Source: Brassica napus
Taxonomy: Eukaryota > Streptophyta > Magnoliopsida > Brassicales > Brassicaceae
DNA length: 64,000 nucleotides
Assembly (NCBI RefSeq): GCF_020379485.1
Contig: NC_063447.1
Span: 56,905,452-56,969,451, forward strand
Direction: 5' to 3'
Shown here: in pieces, positions 22,794-34,676 of the stretch
Numbering within the stretch: position 1 is the stretch's first letter
How the letters are laid out: each line of letters begins with the position of its first letter
Made by a program: the position numbers and the translations under genes
The notes under the pieces: model-generated
Told to the model about the DNA's origin: nothing
The model's database searches: none
The model's input: the letters and a program-made list of their open reading frames with translations, nothing else

Positions 22794-22974
22794 CAGGGCC
22801 GGTCCTGCTTAAAGCCTAACGAAATATTAGGCTTAGACCTCTAAAAATTTTGGAAAAAATTACATAGAAAAAAACTTTTAAAATTTTTTTTTAGACCTCC
22901 AAATTTACCAAAAAAAATTTTTAACGGAATTTTTTTTAAAAACCACCTCCCTCTAAATCTCAGGGCAGGCCCTG
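22794..22974. mobile_element. hAT MITE (CAGGGCCGGTCCTG ends)
   Basis: 181 bp with terminal inverted repeats CAGGGCCGGTCCTG and, on the minus strand, CAGGGCCTGCCCTG. It is flanked by the 8-bp duplications ATGGTAAC (22786-22793) and CTGGTAAC (22975-22982), 7 of 8 identical. The interior is AT-rich and non-coding. Confidence 0.88.
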
Positions 22975-22982
22975 CTGGTAAC

Positions 22983-24810
22983 CATGTGGGACTTTAGTGT
23001 GTCAAATGCTCTAATAAAATCCGGTGCGAAGCATAGTATATGTTCTCTCAATTTTGCTACGTATTAGTGTTTGTTTCCATGCATTTAAGAGATGAAAACC
23101 GTACTACTTACTTCAATTGCAGTATTAAAATGTAGTAGTAATTTCACGTACTTTAGAGAAGAAGAAAGTTTGTTGACATAATGAACGATCAAATAAAGAT
23201 TAGTTAAAATAAATAAATAAATTAGGGGTAGGTCGCTAGCCACTAAATATCTTGACCACCGAATGCTTACTAACTCTTATCAGTCATACTTGTGTGTTTC
23301 ATAATTAGGATTAAGGATCACAACACAATTAACAAACAAAAAAAACTAAAAATATGCAGTTGCACATCCACAAACAAAGTCATCAAAAACATTAAAATCC
23401 ATGATTACAAATGAACAAGCCGCTTAGATTATACAAAATATTACCCACCCTATATTTTTCCAAAGCGAAAGATTTGTTTATCAAATGTTTTTTGTATATT
23501 CAATACTTAAGAAACTATTGGTCTGGTTCTCACATTAACAATATGCGTGATGAATGATGATCCATAAATCGTTCGTAGTTTTTCAAACTTTTAACTAAAA
23601 CAAACAAATGCTATAATTATTTCAAACAACATTTGACTTCTGTGACTTTGAGTATGGGAGAGTTGGTACTCTCTTTTCAAACAATATCTAAGATAGATCT
23701 CAACTGCCGAAAACACGAAAAAATAATTAACGCCTCCATAGATCTTTTGAAATCAAGAAAATAGATTATCTCCACATTTGTTAGATTTGTCAAAGTAGTG
23801 TTACTGTGTTAGTGATTAAAGCATGACTTGCGGTTGGAACTAACGAATGAGGGGTCGGTAAGTTTAATTAAGAGACAGTGAATGATATAGACCATCGACC
23901 CACCAAAACACTAATCCTCGCAGCAACCAAACATTTATACTTACAACAACGTATAACTACACTATACAACTTTCACAAACACATTACATAGAAAACTTTT
24001 CTTCTTGACGTGAAATCCAAATAAAGATTGGAATAAGTGATCTGACACTAGTACAAGAACTTATAGGGATGGATAAAGATATAATGCCATGCCGGTAAAT
24101 GAAAATTCAATAACAACTATTATTATTTGTAAATATACAAGAGTACGTAATAATTGTATCAAAAATTTAAATTTTTTAAATTTGGAAAATAATTTAATTT
24201 TTATTAAATAATAAGTATATCATGTTTTTAGTTTTAAAATGCAAAAGCAAACTGGTTTTCTTGGAGTTATAGATCTCTGGTAACTTTGTGGTTAAAAAAG
24301 ATGATTAATTATTTCCAGGTTAACGTTGAATGAATTCGTTCTCGTTAGAATTTTTGTTTTGAATATACGGTACATCGAAAAGTAGCGTAAAAAGCTTTTA
24401 AATGCTTATGGATAATACTATTTGAATGATAGTATATGGAATCTAACGTATTATGATCAAAACTTATAGCAAGATTTAGCTTACAAAAAAAAAAAAAACT
24501 TATAGCAAGATCAACAATCGTGTAATCAAAAGTTTGGTTGATATAAATTTGATGTTTAGCAAAAAAAAATGCACTAGGCGAACCATAATAAAAATAATTT
24601 ATTGTCGTCTCACCACCGAACTTTGTTGGATTTCGACTGGGACCGGACGATACTACTCTTATCAAAATGGAACTCTCAAAATCAAACCGGATTAAACCGG
24701 ATTAAACCAAGCCAATGGAACTCTCTGAATCCATTCATTTTCTTCAATACAAAAACACAACATCTTTGCTTTCTCTTACAGATTACCACAGACAAAAGAT
24801 TAAAATCCAA
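22983..24810. other. AT-rich intergenic DNA
   Basis: No gene recognised. One micro-insert (24459-24510) is listed separately. The last 250 bases are the likely 3' UTR of the minus-strand gene at 24811. Confidence 0.45.
24459..24510 (+). repeat. Micro-insert with 17-bp direct repeats
   Basis: AAAACTTATAGCAAGAT at 24459-24475 and 24494-24510 flank 18 bases, TTAGCTTAC plus a run of A. Confidence 0.65.
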
Positions 24811-25254
24811 CTACTCGGGAATAGGATCCCACAACAAGAGAGTAAACAGAAGAAGATTCGGAACCAAAAGAGGAATCAAAGGATTCACTTCGCTCACCAA
24901 CTTCTTCCTCCTCAGCCTCTTCCTCACATACACTCTCCTCTCCTCTCTTCCCCATTTCCCTTCCTCCACTCCGGCGGCCATAACCGCCGGCAACGGCTGG
25001 TAATACGGGCAATTCGACCTCCACGAGGTATCAGGGAGCCCGAATCTCGATGCCCTTTTGAGGAATTGAGAAATCCACCACTGACGGAGATGCGCTCCAG
25101 GAGAGTGGCAGAGGATCGGAGGGTAATCCCACGAGAGGTAGCATGGGATTAGCGTTCCGATGAGGAATTGGGAGTGGAGAGATGGTTTCGTTGTTGGGTT
25201 TGTGAGGATGTGAGTTACGGCTTGTAGTCTCTGTTCCCATGTCGTCTCCTCCAT
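24811..25254 (-). CDS. Small conserved protein of unknown function (147 aa)
   Basis: A single-exon frame starting MEETTWEQRLQAVTHILTNP. It has a Trp/Pro/Cys-containing middle (CYLSWDYPPILC, RFGLPDTSWRSNCPYYQPLP), a strongly basic stretch (VYVRKRLRRKKL) and a hydrophobic end (PLIPLLVPNLLLFTLLLWDP). It looks like the uncharacterised plant protein I recall at At2g33855, which lies between the E6-like gene and ARF3 as here. The hydrophobic tail could be a tail anchor; that is inference. Function is unknown. Overlapping frames on the opposite strand have no comparable features. Confidence 0.7.
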   Translation of the reverse strand: MEETTWEQRLQAVTHILTNPTTKPSLHSQFLIGTLIPCYLSWDYPPILCHSPGAHLRQWWISQFLKRASRFGLPDTSWRSNCPYYQPLPAVMAAGVEEGKWGREERRVYVRKRLRRKKLVSEVNPLIPLLVPNLLLFTLLLWDPIPE

Positions 25255-26263
25255 TGTCTTTTGTGTTCTTTTTTAATTTGTTCGGTTGGATTAGGATCGA
25301 GAGGCAGAGAGACAAGATTGTTGGTGTTGCTGTCTTGTTGGGCCTCTTCCGGTTCAGTGACATATATACAAATTAAACCGGAAATAACCACGGAGATAAC
25401 AGATAATAATATAATATTACCAGCCCAATTCTTGGACTACACCAAAAAAATTTCTTGTTCATTTCTCTTCCATCTCTTTAATAAAGATTCCAATTGTTAT
25501 CTGTTCAAACTAACTAAGGTTAGGCATTCGATAGACCAATCAGATTTCGGTTTGGGTTCAACTGGATATCAGATTTTCGGGTTTATGAATTTTGGACTCA
25601 CTTAAATATTATAAAATTTTGGTTTGAATTTGATTCGGGTTCAGTAACATTTAGTAAGATTCGATTCGGGTTTGGTATAAATATTTTAGATAATTATTTT
25701 AAATTGAGTTTGAATTTAGTATGTACATTTTGGGTATTTATTTGGAAATGAATTCGGGTTTGGTATGAACATTTTTCTATAATTTAAGTTTTTTTAGATT
25801 TGTCGAATATTCATTCGGGATCTGGTTCGTTTTGGATAAAACTCATAAAACAAAATTCATTTGGTATTATCAGATTCAGTTGGATTCAGATTTATTTTTA
25901 TCAAATCGGTTTTGGTTCAGGTTTTTGAATTTGATTTATTTGCTATCCCTAGTTCAAACCATACTCTACCTAGAGATCTCAGTTTTAGAAACCAAATCAG
26001 AAGTTAACCATCAAAAGGAGAGAAACATAATTTAGGGAAAAAGTAACACTATAAACACCGAACCAGAAACGTCAATTAAAGAAAATACTTTTTAAAAAAA
26101 CTTCAACCTAAAAACCATTCTTGCAAGGAAGCTACAAAGTTTACAAAAGTCATCAACTTGTAACATCCGAAAGTTAGCTACCAAGTCATCTTCAAAATAA
26201 AAAAAAAAAAACACACTTACTTAAGCCGCAAGAAAACAAACACACATAAACCAAAGTACACCA
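25255..26263. other. Intergenic DNA with degenerate TTCGGGTTTGGT repeats
   Basis: 25530-25930 consists of many imperfect copies of a TTCGGGTTTGGTAT-like motif, a decayed low-complexity repeat common near plant transposons. 26036-26263 is probably the ARF3 3' UTR. No gene is seen. Confidence 0.5.
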
Positions 26264-28897
26264 CTAGAGAGCAATGTCTAGCAACATATCTCTCATGCCA
26301 TACATGTCCCTTCCCTGTGAATGACGATGATTCCTTTGAACATCAGAAGCACTTTTTTGCCCTTCAACACAAGGGACAACCATCGCAGTGGGCTCATCCC
26401 TCAGTGGGAAACCAAACAGCCTGCACCTGCTGCCGGAACCTCCGTGGTGATCTTCCAGACGCCCATTGGGACTATTCGAGTTGGTTATCAAGACAGAAGA
26501 AGGTGATGATGATGGCTGGAGGACACGGCTACCAAAGTTCTGGAACGGACCACACCAAATGTTCCTCTGACTCAACCCTTGCTGCTGATGAGCGGTCATT
26601 GAGTAGACAGGAACTGTTTCTTGACCTTGCAAGACCTTATGGATCCCATAAGAGTCACCGAACTCAGTTCCTTTGAACCGGCCTCTCCTGGCCCCGGCAC
26701 CACCATCAGAAGAGGTGTTGATGAAACCCGGAAATTTTTCTTGACCTTGCAAGACCCTCTGGAATCTTAGAGATTCCTCAAAGTCTGTGGCGTGGATCCC
26801 CTCTGAAGCAGTAGCCAATGAAAACGTTAAAGAAGAGGCGAGAGAAGATTATATCAGCGGTTAGAACTGAGATGTGTAATTACCAGAGACAGGAATGTTA
26901 GGAAAGCCAATCCTGCTTCTCTTAGGACCTGTTGTTGTGAAGCTGCTTGAACTGGAGATTGAACCAGACGGTTCAATCTCCCACGGTGAGACGCGCTGTT
27001 GATGCCTGTTTGCCTCATTGTCGTCCCACCTTACCTGAACAATGACGTCAAAACATAGTTTAAATGCAAGCAACAACGTTTCTGATCACCTCTCAAAGAC
27101 TCAAACCAAAGTTACATTTAAAAGATCATATTATATAGCTTACTATAAGGCATCTCCATTTAGAACCAGGCCACCTGATAGGATCCAAGTCGCTGATTCC
27201 AGTTATAATCCCAAGGGATCTGATAAAACAGGCAAAACGTTTTTATAAATATGGGCAAATAAAAAAAAAAACTCAGGTGTTGTGAAGTTCTCTTGAGGCT
27301 TGAGCTATATAACCTTCTCTCAGAGGCATCTTCAGACTCAACCCTGGCTTTGAATCTCATACCGATACAAAATGGATAGTCAACAATCTTCAAGAACTTC
27401 TTTGCAGGGACTATGAAGTTTGACCAGCTTCCCCTGCAAAAGGTTTTTACCAATTGCAATTCCTTTAGACAAAGTATCAGTGCAAACATCATATAGATAT
27501 AGTATGAGCTAAGGGCTTACTTGGGGTTGTAGTATATGTTGAAAGCGCTGTTGGAAGATATGGCATGAGCTACTACAGAGAAATTGTTGTGATTTGTATT
27601 CTGATTATACTGAGTTGAGAAAGCAGAAGCGCCTTCAAATTGAGCAGCTCTTCTAACTCCCAAACGCAGTTTGCCATCATCACCTCTAAATTAAAGAACA
27701 CTATATCACAAAACCCTCTTAACAATATAAACAGTTAAAGTTTTTCTTGTTACCTGAGGAAAAGGACAGCATCTCCAGAGACAAGCTTCTTCTTGTTCAC
27801 AAACCCACTCCACCCTGTAGTCAGCAAATGCCTCCTAGGTTGCCCTAAAACACACTCAAACCATTAAAAACATTTTATCTACTAACCATAAAGCAACACA
27901 ATTGGCAACAAGTTTTACCTCGATAAATGTGGCGAAAACGCCACTCAAGGCCATGAAGATCCCTGGCAAGAAGCTCCTGAGATGGCCGTGGCTTGCTATA
28001 GTCCTACATTATGGAGTTAAACCACTTACTAAGAGCTTATAGACAAGCAATGTATTTAGTTTCTGAGGAGTGGACAAGTGTACCAGAGGAGGGAAGCAAT
28101 CCTCAGCAGCACGGCGAGGAACAGAGAAGCCTCCATGAGTGCTTGTATCAGAAGCAGTGAGGGTTTTGCAAAACATGTGAGGAGTATTAGACCTCTTAAG
28201 CACTTCATAATCTTCCTGATCTCCACCATCAGCAACTCCCTCACGCACTTTCCTCTCAATGTCCTGTAACAACCATCTCAGAATCTCTAAACTAAATCAA
28301 TCTCTCTCTCTTGTTCCAACACTCACAGCTAAAAGAAAGGCACTCACCTCAGACTCAGGAAGAAGAGAGACTTGAGCATACACTTCATCAGTATCTGTCT
28401 CTGCCTATCAAAATCAAACCACAACAAACGTAAAGGTTCAGACTTTACTCAAATGGAGCAAAAGGGTTCCTTTATCTCAACTCAATTCAGTAACCAGAAC
28501 ACACACAAAGCCACTGAGAGAGAAAAAAAAAACATAAATAATAAACAGAGGACACAAAGAGGTTGTTATAAAGACATACGTGAAGCTTAACATCGAGAAT
28601 ACGACAGAACACGTGAGGAGGCAGCCCGTAAATCGCGGCGGAGAAACCGGGGGCTTGTTGTTCCAAATGTCCCTGAGGGAAATACAAAACAAGGCTTCCT
28701 CTTTTGGGCAGAGAGATGAGGGGTCCAGCGCAAGCGTGCCACAGCTCCAAACAAACCCCAGACGAGCTCGAAGAAGACGAAGAACCACTCACGCCAAACG
28801 CTGAGGAAGACGAATTGGAAGGAGAGAGAGACCCAGAAGCCGAGGAGAGCGTTTCGTCTTCTTCCTCCGTCACGTTCAGATCGATTAAACCACCCAT
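26264..28897 (-). CDS. ARF3: Auxin response factor 3 / ETTIN (10 exons, 593 aa)
   Basis: Exons 28897-28580, 28404-28348, 28263-28084, 28003-27919, 27844-27754, 27685-27521, 27433-27314, 27219-27144, 27034-26884 and 26802-26264 join at GT-AG to 593 residues with no stop. Start is [10 protein letters not shown] Ser-rich stretch, the dimerisation segment ([19 protein letters not shown]), the B3 DNA-binding domain ([20 protein letters not shown], about residues 150-255) and the auxin-response-factor domain (about 285-370, ending WRCLIVRWDD) follow. There is no PB1 (Aux/IAA-type) domain, as expected for ETTIN. The last exon has two KVLQGQE/RVLQGQE motifs encoded by tasiR-ARF sites and ends in [11 protein letters not shown]3 patterns the gynoecium and organ polarity and binds auxin directly through its C-terminal part. 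Arabidopsis At2g33860 is about 608 aa. Confidence 0.97.
26618..26638 (-). promoter_or_regulatory. tasiR-ARF target site 1 in ARF3
   Basis: On the plus strand this 21-base stretch reads TTCTTGACCTTGCAAGACC plus two bases, almost the sequence of TAS3-derived tasiR-ARF itself, so the ARF3 mRNA pairs with it. It encodes the KVLQGQE motif. Known ARF3 genes are silenced on this side by TAS3 siRNAs. Confidence 0.93.
26738..26758 (-). promoter_or_regulatory. tasiR-ARF target site 2 in ARF3
   Basis: The second site, 120 bases from the first, shares the TTCTTGACCTTGCAAGACC core and encodes RVLQGQE. Two sites 120 nt apart is the conserved ARF3/ARF4 arrangement. Confidence 0.93.
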
Positions 28898-29767
28898 CAG
28901 AGAGATAAAGGTAAGAGCTTTTATTCAGAGGAGTTGTTGTTTCTTCATGACTTGGGAAGAGAAGAGAAGAGAGAGCACAGTGATGAGACTTTAAGACGAG
29001 GGTTTTCCATAAAAAGCCCAAGATTTTTAATTAACTACAGCAACTAAAAATAATTAAAGTTTTGATTTTTATGACAAATGTTAAAGAGGAGAGAGAGAGA
29101 GAGAGAGGGGTCAGAACAGAGTGCTCTGTAACAGTGGTCTCTGCTGCTACGTCTGGTGTGACTGATGGGTGTGTGGCTTTATGTCCTTTTGTGCGTGGAT
29201 GGATTAGATTTTTTTTGATAGATTGGTTTCTTTATTTTTTTATGTTGCACACAGCAGTTTCTTGCGTAATACTATTGGACTTTCACAAACGTACTTTGCA
29301 CAGTGATTTTTTATTACAAGTATAATAATGATTATACAATGAGATCTGCTTCCAAGAATAATGGCTTAACTAACTTCTTTTAATGAGTTTAAATATAATA
29401 TCCTAGTAAAAACGTCATTTATATCGTCTTTGCCGTCTCTTATATGGTGGAGAGAAATGTTAATAGAAATACTAAAAGAGTGATTCGATAATAGTGGCGT
29501 AATTTTTGGGATTGATGCACATAAGTGACTAGTCTAAATTATTTATCCGTTATTGTATTAATTTATTATAGGCAGTTCATGAGGTTTTGTGTTTATGGTG
29601 TAGATTTGGTTTGGGATACCGTTATATTCTATTTTTCCCGTAATTATACAGTACAGTGGGGTATCGTTTGTAATGTTTTAAAATACGGCATATATATATG
29701 GTCCTTTTTCGTAGATGTATCCAGATGGTCTATTTAGATGATTTATCCAGATGCTCTATCTAGGTCT
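28898..29767. other. ARF3 5' leader and promoter region
   Basis: Includes a GA microsatellite at about 29090-29107 and AT-rich DNA. No other gene is seen. The transposon-like element at 29768 limits the undisturbed upstream region to under 900 bases. Confidence 0.4.
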
Positions 29768-31072
29768 TGTTCGTTTCTATATTTTATCTATGTATTCAGA
29801 TGAATCATTTCAATGCAACTATGTTCGTTTGCTTTTTATTTTTTCAACTTACATCTGCATTCAGATGAACTTGTTAATAAAATGATTAAAATAGATTTGT
29901 TTTTGCATTTTTGGCGGAAAAATAACATTTTTTCATCGAAAAGTGTGTTTTTGCGATTTTAGCGGGAAAATATTTTTTCGCGGTTTTGGCAAACAATGTG
30001 TTTTTGCGGTTTTGAAGGAAAATGTGTGTTTTGACGAAAATGTGTGTTTTCGTAGCGAAAATATTTTTTCGTGGTTTTGACGGAAAAATGCAATTTTGCG
30101 GTTTTGTCGGAAAATATTTTTTTTGCGGTTTTGGCAGAAAATATGTTTTGTGGGGAAAATTTTTGTTTCGCGGTTTTGGCAGAAAAATGGTTTTTTCACG
30201 GTTTTGGCGGATAATTTTTTTTACAGTTTTGGAGGGAAAACATTTTTTCACGGGCGGTAAAATATGGTTTGCGGTTTTGGCGGAAAATACTTTTTTTGCG
30301 GTTTTGGCGGAAAATATGTTTTGACGAAAAATGTGTTGTTGGCGGGAAAATGTTTTTCCACGGGTTGGCGGAAAAATATTTTTTTCGCGGTTTTGGCGGA
30401 AAAATGTTTTTTCGAGGTTTTGGCGGAAAAATGTGTTTTGGCGGTTTTGGCGGAAAAGTGTGTTTTTGCGGTTTTGGCGGAAATTGTGTGTTTTCAGTTT
30501 TTTTTTTGCGATTTTTTTCGGTTTTGGCGGGAAACAGTATTTTTTGGGTTTTTCGGTTTGGCGGTAAATTGCTTTTTACAAATTTGGTGGGAAAGTACAT
30601 TTTTACGGTTTTGACGTAAAAGTTCATTTTTACGGCTTTGGCCGAAATGTTTGTTTTATGGAATATGCATTTTGGCGGAAAAGTGTATTTTATGGAAATG
30701 TGCGTTTTTACGCTTTTTACTATAAAATGCATTTTTGCGATTTTGGCAAAAAGTGTGTTCTGCGGTATTGGCGGGGAAGGGCAGTTTTCGGTTTTGACGG
30801 AAAATGTATCTACAAAAAAATTAGGATTTTTGGTTTGAAAAGAATATTTTGATTTTAAAATGTTATTTTTTTCATTTATCATTTTGGATTAAACTAAATG
30901 CATCTGCATCCAGATGTACTGTCAAAAATTCACCTTCATTTGGGTGAGAATTTGAGTTGAGTTTCAAAAAAATTCAGCTGGGTGATCCATCTGGATGTAG
31001 CATTTTAATATACAAAACAAACATCAATTTGCATCTTTATCCAGATGGATCGCCTGGGTGAGCAAACGAACA
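29768..31072. mobile_element. Putative non-autonomous element enclosing a minisatellite
   Basis: Both edges carry, in inverted orientation, two TGTTCGTTT-like motifs about 50-55 bases apart: 29768 and 29822 on the left; AAACGAACA at 31064 and AAACAAACA at 31015 on the right. Both edges also have several ATCCAGATG/CATCTGGAT motifs. Such matched edges suggest terminal inverted repeats of an unclassified DNA element. No clear target duplication or transposase is seen. Confidence 0.45.
29900..30800. repeat. Minisatellite, unit about 27-28 bp
   Basis: More than 25 degenerate copies of a unit around GCGGTTTTGGCGGAAAA plus a T-rich spacer. Because the period is close to 27, several frames stay open on both strands (Phe/Gly/Lys-rich forward, Lys/Pro/Phe-rich reverse). 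These are a by-product of the repeat, not genes. Confidence 0.85.
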
Positions 31073-31094
31073 TCACCATGGACGTGGCAAGTGG

Positions 31095-31749
31095 TAGGGC
31101 TGAGCACGAATACTTGTTACTTGCCTTATACCCGTTACTTGACTCGTACTCGCTTCGTTTTTTCAGGTACTCGTCGTTGCCAAGTCAAGTATCAAGTCGT
31201 TGAGTTTTGTTACTTGCAAGTACAAAGCAAATAATAAGTATCACAAAAAAAGTTACGACTCGCCTTGATATTATTCATTACTTGTTTTACGACTGAAAAA
31301 ATGATAACTAAACTATAAAAACCAAAGCCATGCATAGATATTTCTTTGTTGTAAGAAATAAACAATACTTTCTTATCGAAATATATGCATTAAGTTCATT
31401 CTTTTTTTTATATTAGGTGCAAATATTTTATTTAAAATAACTCTCGTGTTTTTTACCAAATCGAGTAAATAAAACAAACTTTCTTAACCTTCTCTCATAG
31501 AATATTATCTATCAAGTAATTCTTAAAAACTTGAAAATATATCTAAGTAATTAATAAATACTCGTAAGTAATAAGTAATCGAACAATGCAAGTAACTTGC
31601 AAGTAACATATATTTGGACAAATACTCGAAATAACAAGTACTTGTTTCCGACAAATCAAGTACAAATCCAAAAGTTCATTACTTGTTCAAGACAAGCCAA
31701 GTATTAAATATACGTAAAAAAGTAAGCACCCGCCTTGCGTCCATCCCTG
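31095..31749. mobile_element. Possible hAT-like MITE
   Basis: Edges TAGGGCTGAGCACG and (minus strand) CAGGGATGGACGC resemble each other and hAT-like TAGGGCTGGGC ends. The interior has many CAAGTAC/GTACTTG-type motifs in both orientations. No matching 8-bp duplication was found. Confidence 0.4.
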
Positions 31750-31898
31750 TGGAACTTTGTGATGCGAGCGTTTGCGTCCAATAATACTTTGATAAAATAA
31801 AACATGTTTAAAAATTAATTTGGAGGTATGATAGCTTATTACTGAGAACAAATTCATCTAAATATTCATACAAGTCAATGTAATTTTATTGTTGTTTC

Positions 31899-32120
31899 CA
31901 GTGGCGGAGGTAACGTTTAGGAAGGGGCTCATCACTTTGCCAAATTATATATTTTTGTTACAAAAAATGTACTTGTATTTCTGATTAAAAATCTAATGAG
32001 ATGTTATAAGATCAATACATCCAGTCATTGACCCCGGTAACATTTGCTCAAACTAACTTGACCTCCCTCATGAGTTGATTTTATTGACCCCAGTGAACTT
32101 TTTAGCTGGTTCGGCCACTG
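31899..32120. mobile_element. hAT MITE with CAGTGGC ends
   Basis: 222 bp with inverted ends CAGTGGCGGAGG and (minus strand) CAGTGGCCGAACC. The flanking 8-bp repeats GTTGTTTC (31891-31898) and GTTGGTTC (32121-32128) match at 7 of 8 positions. Non-coding interior. Confidence 0.82.
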
Positions 32121-32128
32121 GTTGGTTC

Positions 32129-34676
32129 GTCTTTGATGTGATTAATTACGCCAATCAACGTATATTCAGTTTCTGAAGAAAAGTTGCAAAAAGATGTGGT
32201 GTCTATTTCATTACTGGTCTGGAAAGATTATTTTTTTCTATCTGATGAAGAACTAGTTTTAAAGATTTTGAGCTAGTACCTTTCAAACATTTACAAACGT
32301 ATGAAGATGCAAAAATTATTGTTGAAAAACAAAGACTCAATCACCGCAATGAAACCGAAACCAATAGAAAAATCCAACGACGACAAAGAGTCAAAGACGA
32401 AGACAACGTTATAGAAGAGGTTGAGGATTATTTTTTAGATGTTAACGTAACACATATGCAAACAATAATAATATTGTTTTCCTACCACAAATTCAAGATA
32501 GGTAGAAATATTTGAAATCCAAGAACAACATAAAATCTTTACATAAATGGGGTCTAATTAGGCGCAATTTAGAACATTAACTGGCTCGTTATCATAGTGT
32601 TAATCACAATAAAGTAACTTAAATTATATCAAACGTACGGTTATTTGCAAATTATAAGTAATTGTATATCAAATACACAATTCACCTTAAGTTCATTTCC
32701 ATTGATAAGGAAATAAAACTCACTTAAATCTGAGCAAGCATTTTGAGAGATATTTATAGAAAAGCTTAAGTTCTAGATTAAGAAGAACAAGCGTAACCCA
32801 ACGCTACATAATAACCTTATTGATAGACCATACTGTATTTATTTAGAATCTTTATCATCCAATCATTGATCAAGACTGGTCATAATCAAATCTACAAGAG
32901 ACCAAACAGGATTAGACTACGGACACTCGATACCGGTCCAACATTTTCAAATTTTTCTTGATGCCCTAATCTCACTTATAAACTTTGTGACTTTGTTATT
33001 GATGTAAAAAAATTAGTGCCTTATATATAACTAAATTTATCGTTGAAAATTATGATGTCCTAAGAGATCGGTTCTTTTGCCTATTTTTGGGACCGGCCAT
33101 GTGGACACTAGCTAAACAAACCTTTTTTTTTTTAAGTAAAAGGACCATGTAGATACAGAGAGTAGAAAAAGGAGGAGAGTGTCTTAAATTACAAAGAACC
33201 CGAGGATCAGGGGGACTTTTTCTCCCTTTCTTTTTCTTTCAAGATTTGTATTTTTTTTTTTTGGTGACACGCGAGAGAACAGTCTACATCGATAGCTACA
33301 GGCTACAGCAATAGAGAAGGGGGCTATAAGAGCATCCACGCAAAGGGGTTTAAGATTGGGGTACGACCCGGACAAAACGGGTTACAATTCCAATTACCCA
33401 ATTGGTTAATGCCCCGACATCTGTTTCCTATCTTCTTTTGGAAAGTATTTAACTTCACGCTCTCTCCGGGGGGCATCCGCTCTACTCTCTATTCTTTGAA
33501 AACCTTAGAGTTGTGTGCGTGGAACACGCGCTCTAAGGGTGATGGTGTTTTGTTTTCTAGGAGAAGAGTAAATGATTTTCGTAAGAAGAAAATTTTTACT
33601 TTACTTTTCTTTTCTGACTGATTACTATTTCAGGCCTTTAAACGCAGCTTTAATAAGTTGTGTCAGTGCTACCCAGCGCACTAAGATTGATTCATAATTA
33701 AATTAGGTGGTGCGTTTTCAATTTGACGCAGTATTTGTTTTGTTTTTATTTGTTTCATGAAACACCAAACTTGCTTTTAAATGGACTTTGTTTCGCTCTG
33801 CTGAAAAAAATTGAAACTTTCCTTCTCTTGTCAATTTTTAAGTAATATGTTTAGATCACACACTTTAGAAATGAAAACGTATTTTTTGTTGGAATGGTTC
33901 AGAAATTTTTGTATTATTAAATTTGAAAGAGATGAAATCGTATATGAGTTTAAAATATAACAATGTTAAAAGATGGAATTCCAAGTCAGCATCTATAATG
34001 TGATGTCTCATTATATCCGTTCTGCTATCGGCTGGAAGTTCAATAGAGCGTGATTGGTCAACGACGAGAAAATACATTTTATACGACGATTACGACTTCT
34101 GACATTATGGAACTTTTGAACGTCGATACCAAGAAGATGACTTCTTAATGCTAGTAGGAACATTGACAACAACAAAAAAATGCTAATCTAAACATATATA
34201 AGAATGTTGCATACCAGTACTATCTAAGCTAACTAGTTAAAGAAAAAATATTTTCATATTTTAATTAGATAGTTTAGAGGGCAGACATGATTAGGGTATA
34301 TTTTGCTAAATTGTTTGCCACCACACTAACTAAACGAGTTTAACAATTGAGTACATAAAAATAGCAAAGGCTAATTCGTCAAAAAAAAACTTATGAAATC
34401 AATTATTTCTTAATAGAAGATACACTCCATATTATAATTAAAATTTTCGTCTTTGACGTTTACAAACTCAATCCATGAACTGAGTAATACAACATGTATT
34501 TGGTCGTAGTGTCGATAATCCTAATTATTCTCTTCATCGACTACACAAATAGCAAGAAAGAGACATCCCCTTTCAGTATCCCAAGTCCAAAATGAATATA
34601 TGGTGGTGCAATAAATTTAAAATTGACTAACTATATTCACAAGATCAATACTTTACTTTTGGGGTTTCTCTACCAA
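32129..34676. other. AT-rich intergenic DNA, no gene recognised
   Basis: No supported coding region, RNA gene or clean element. A GC-richer patch near 33310-33560 has short frames only. Confidence 0.4.

Noticed and set aside
29886..30882. Long overlapping open frames on both strands (up to 228 codons, Lys/Pro/Phe-rich on the minus strand)
   Set aside because: They follow the near-27-bp period of the minisatellite; no start context, domain or codon bias suggests a gene.
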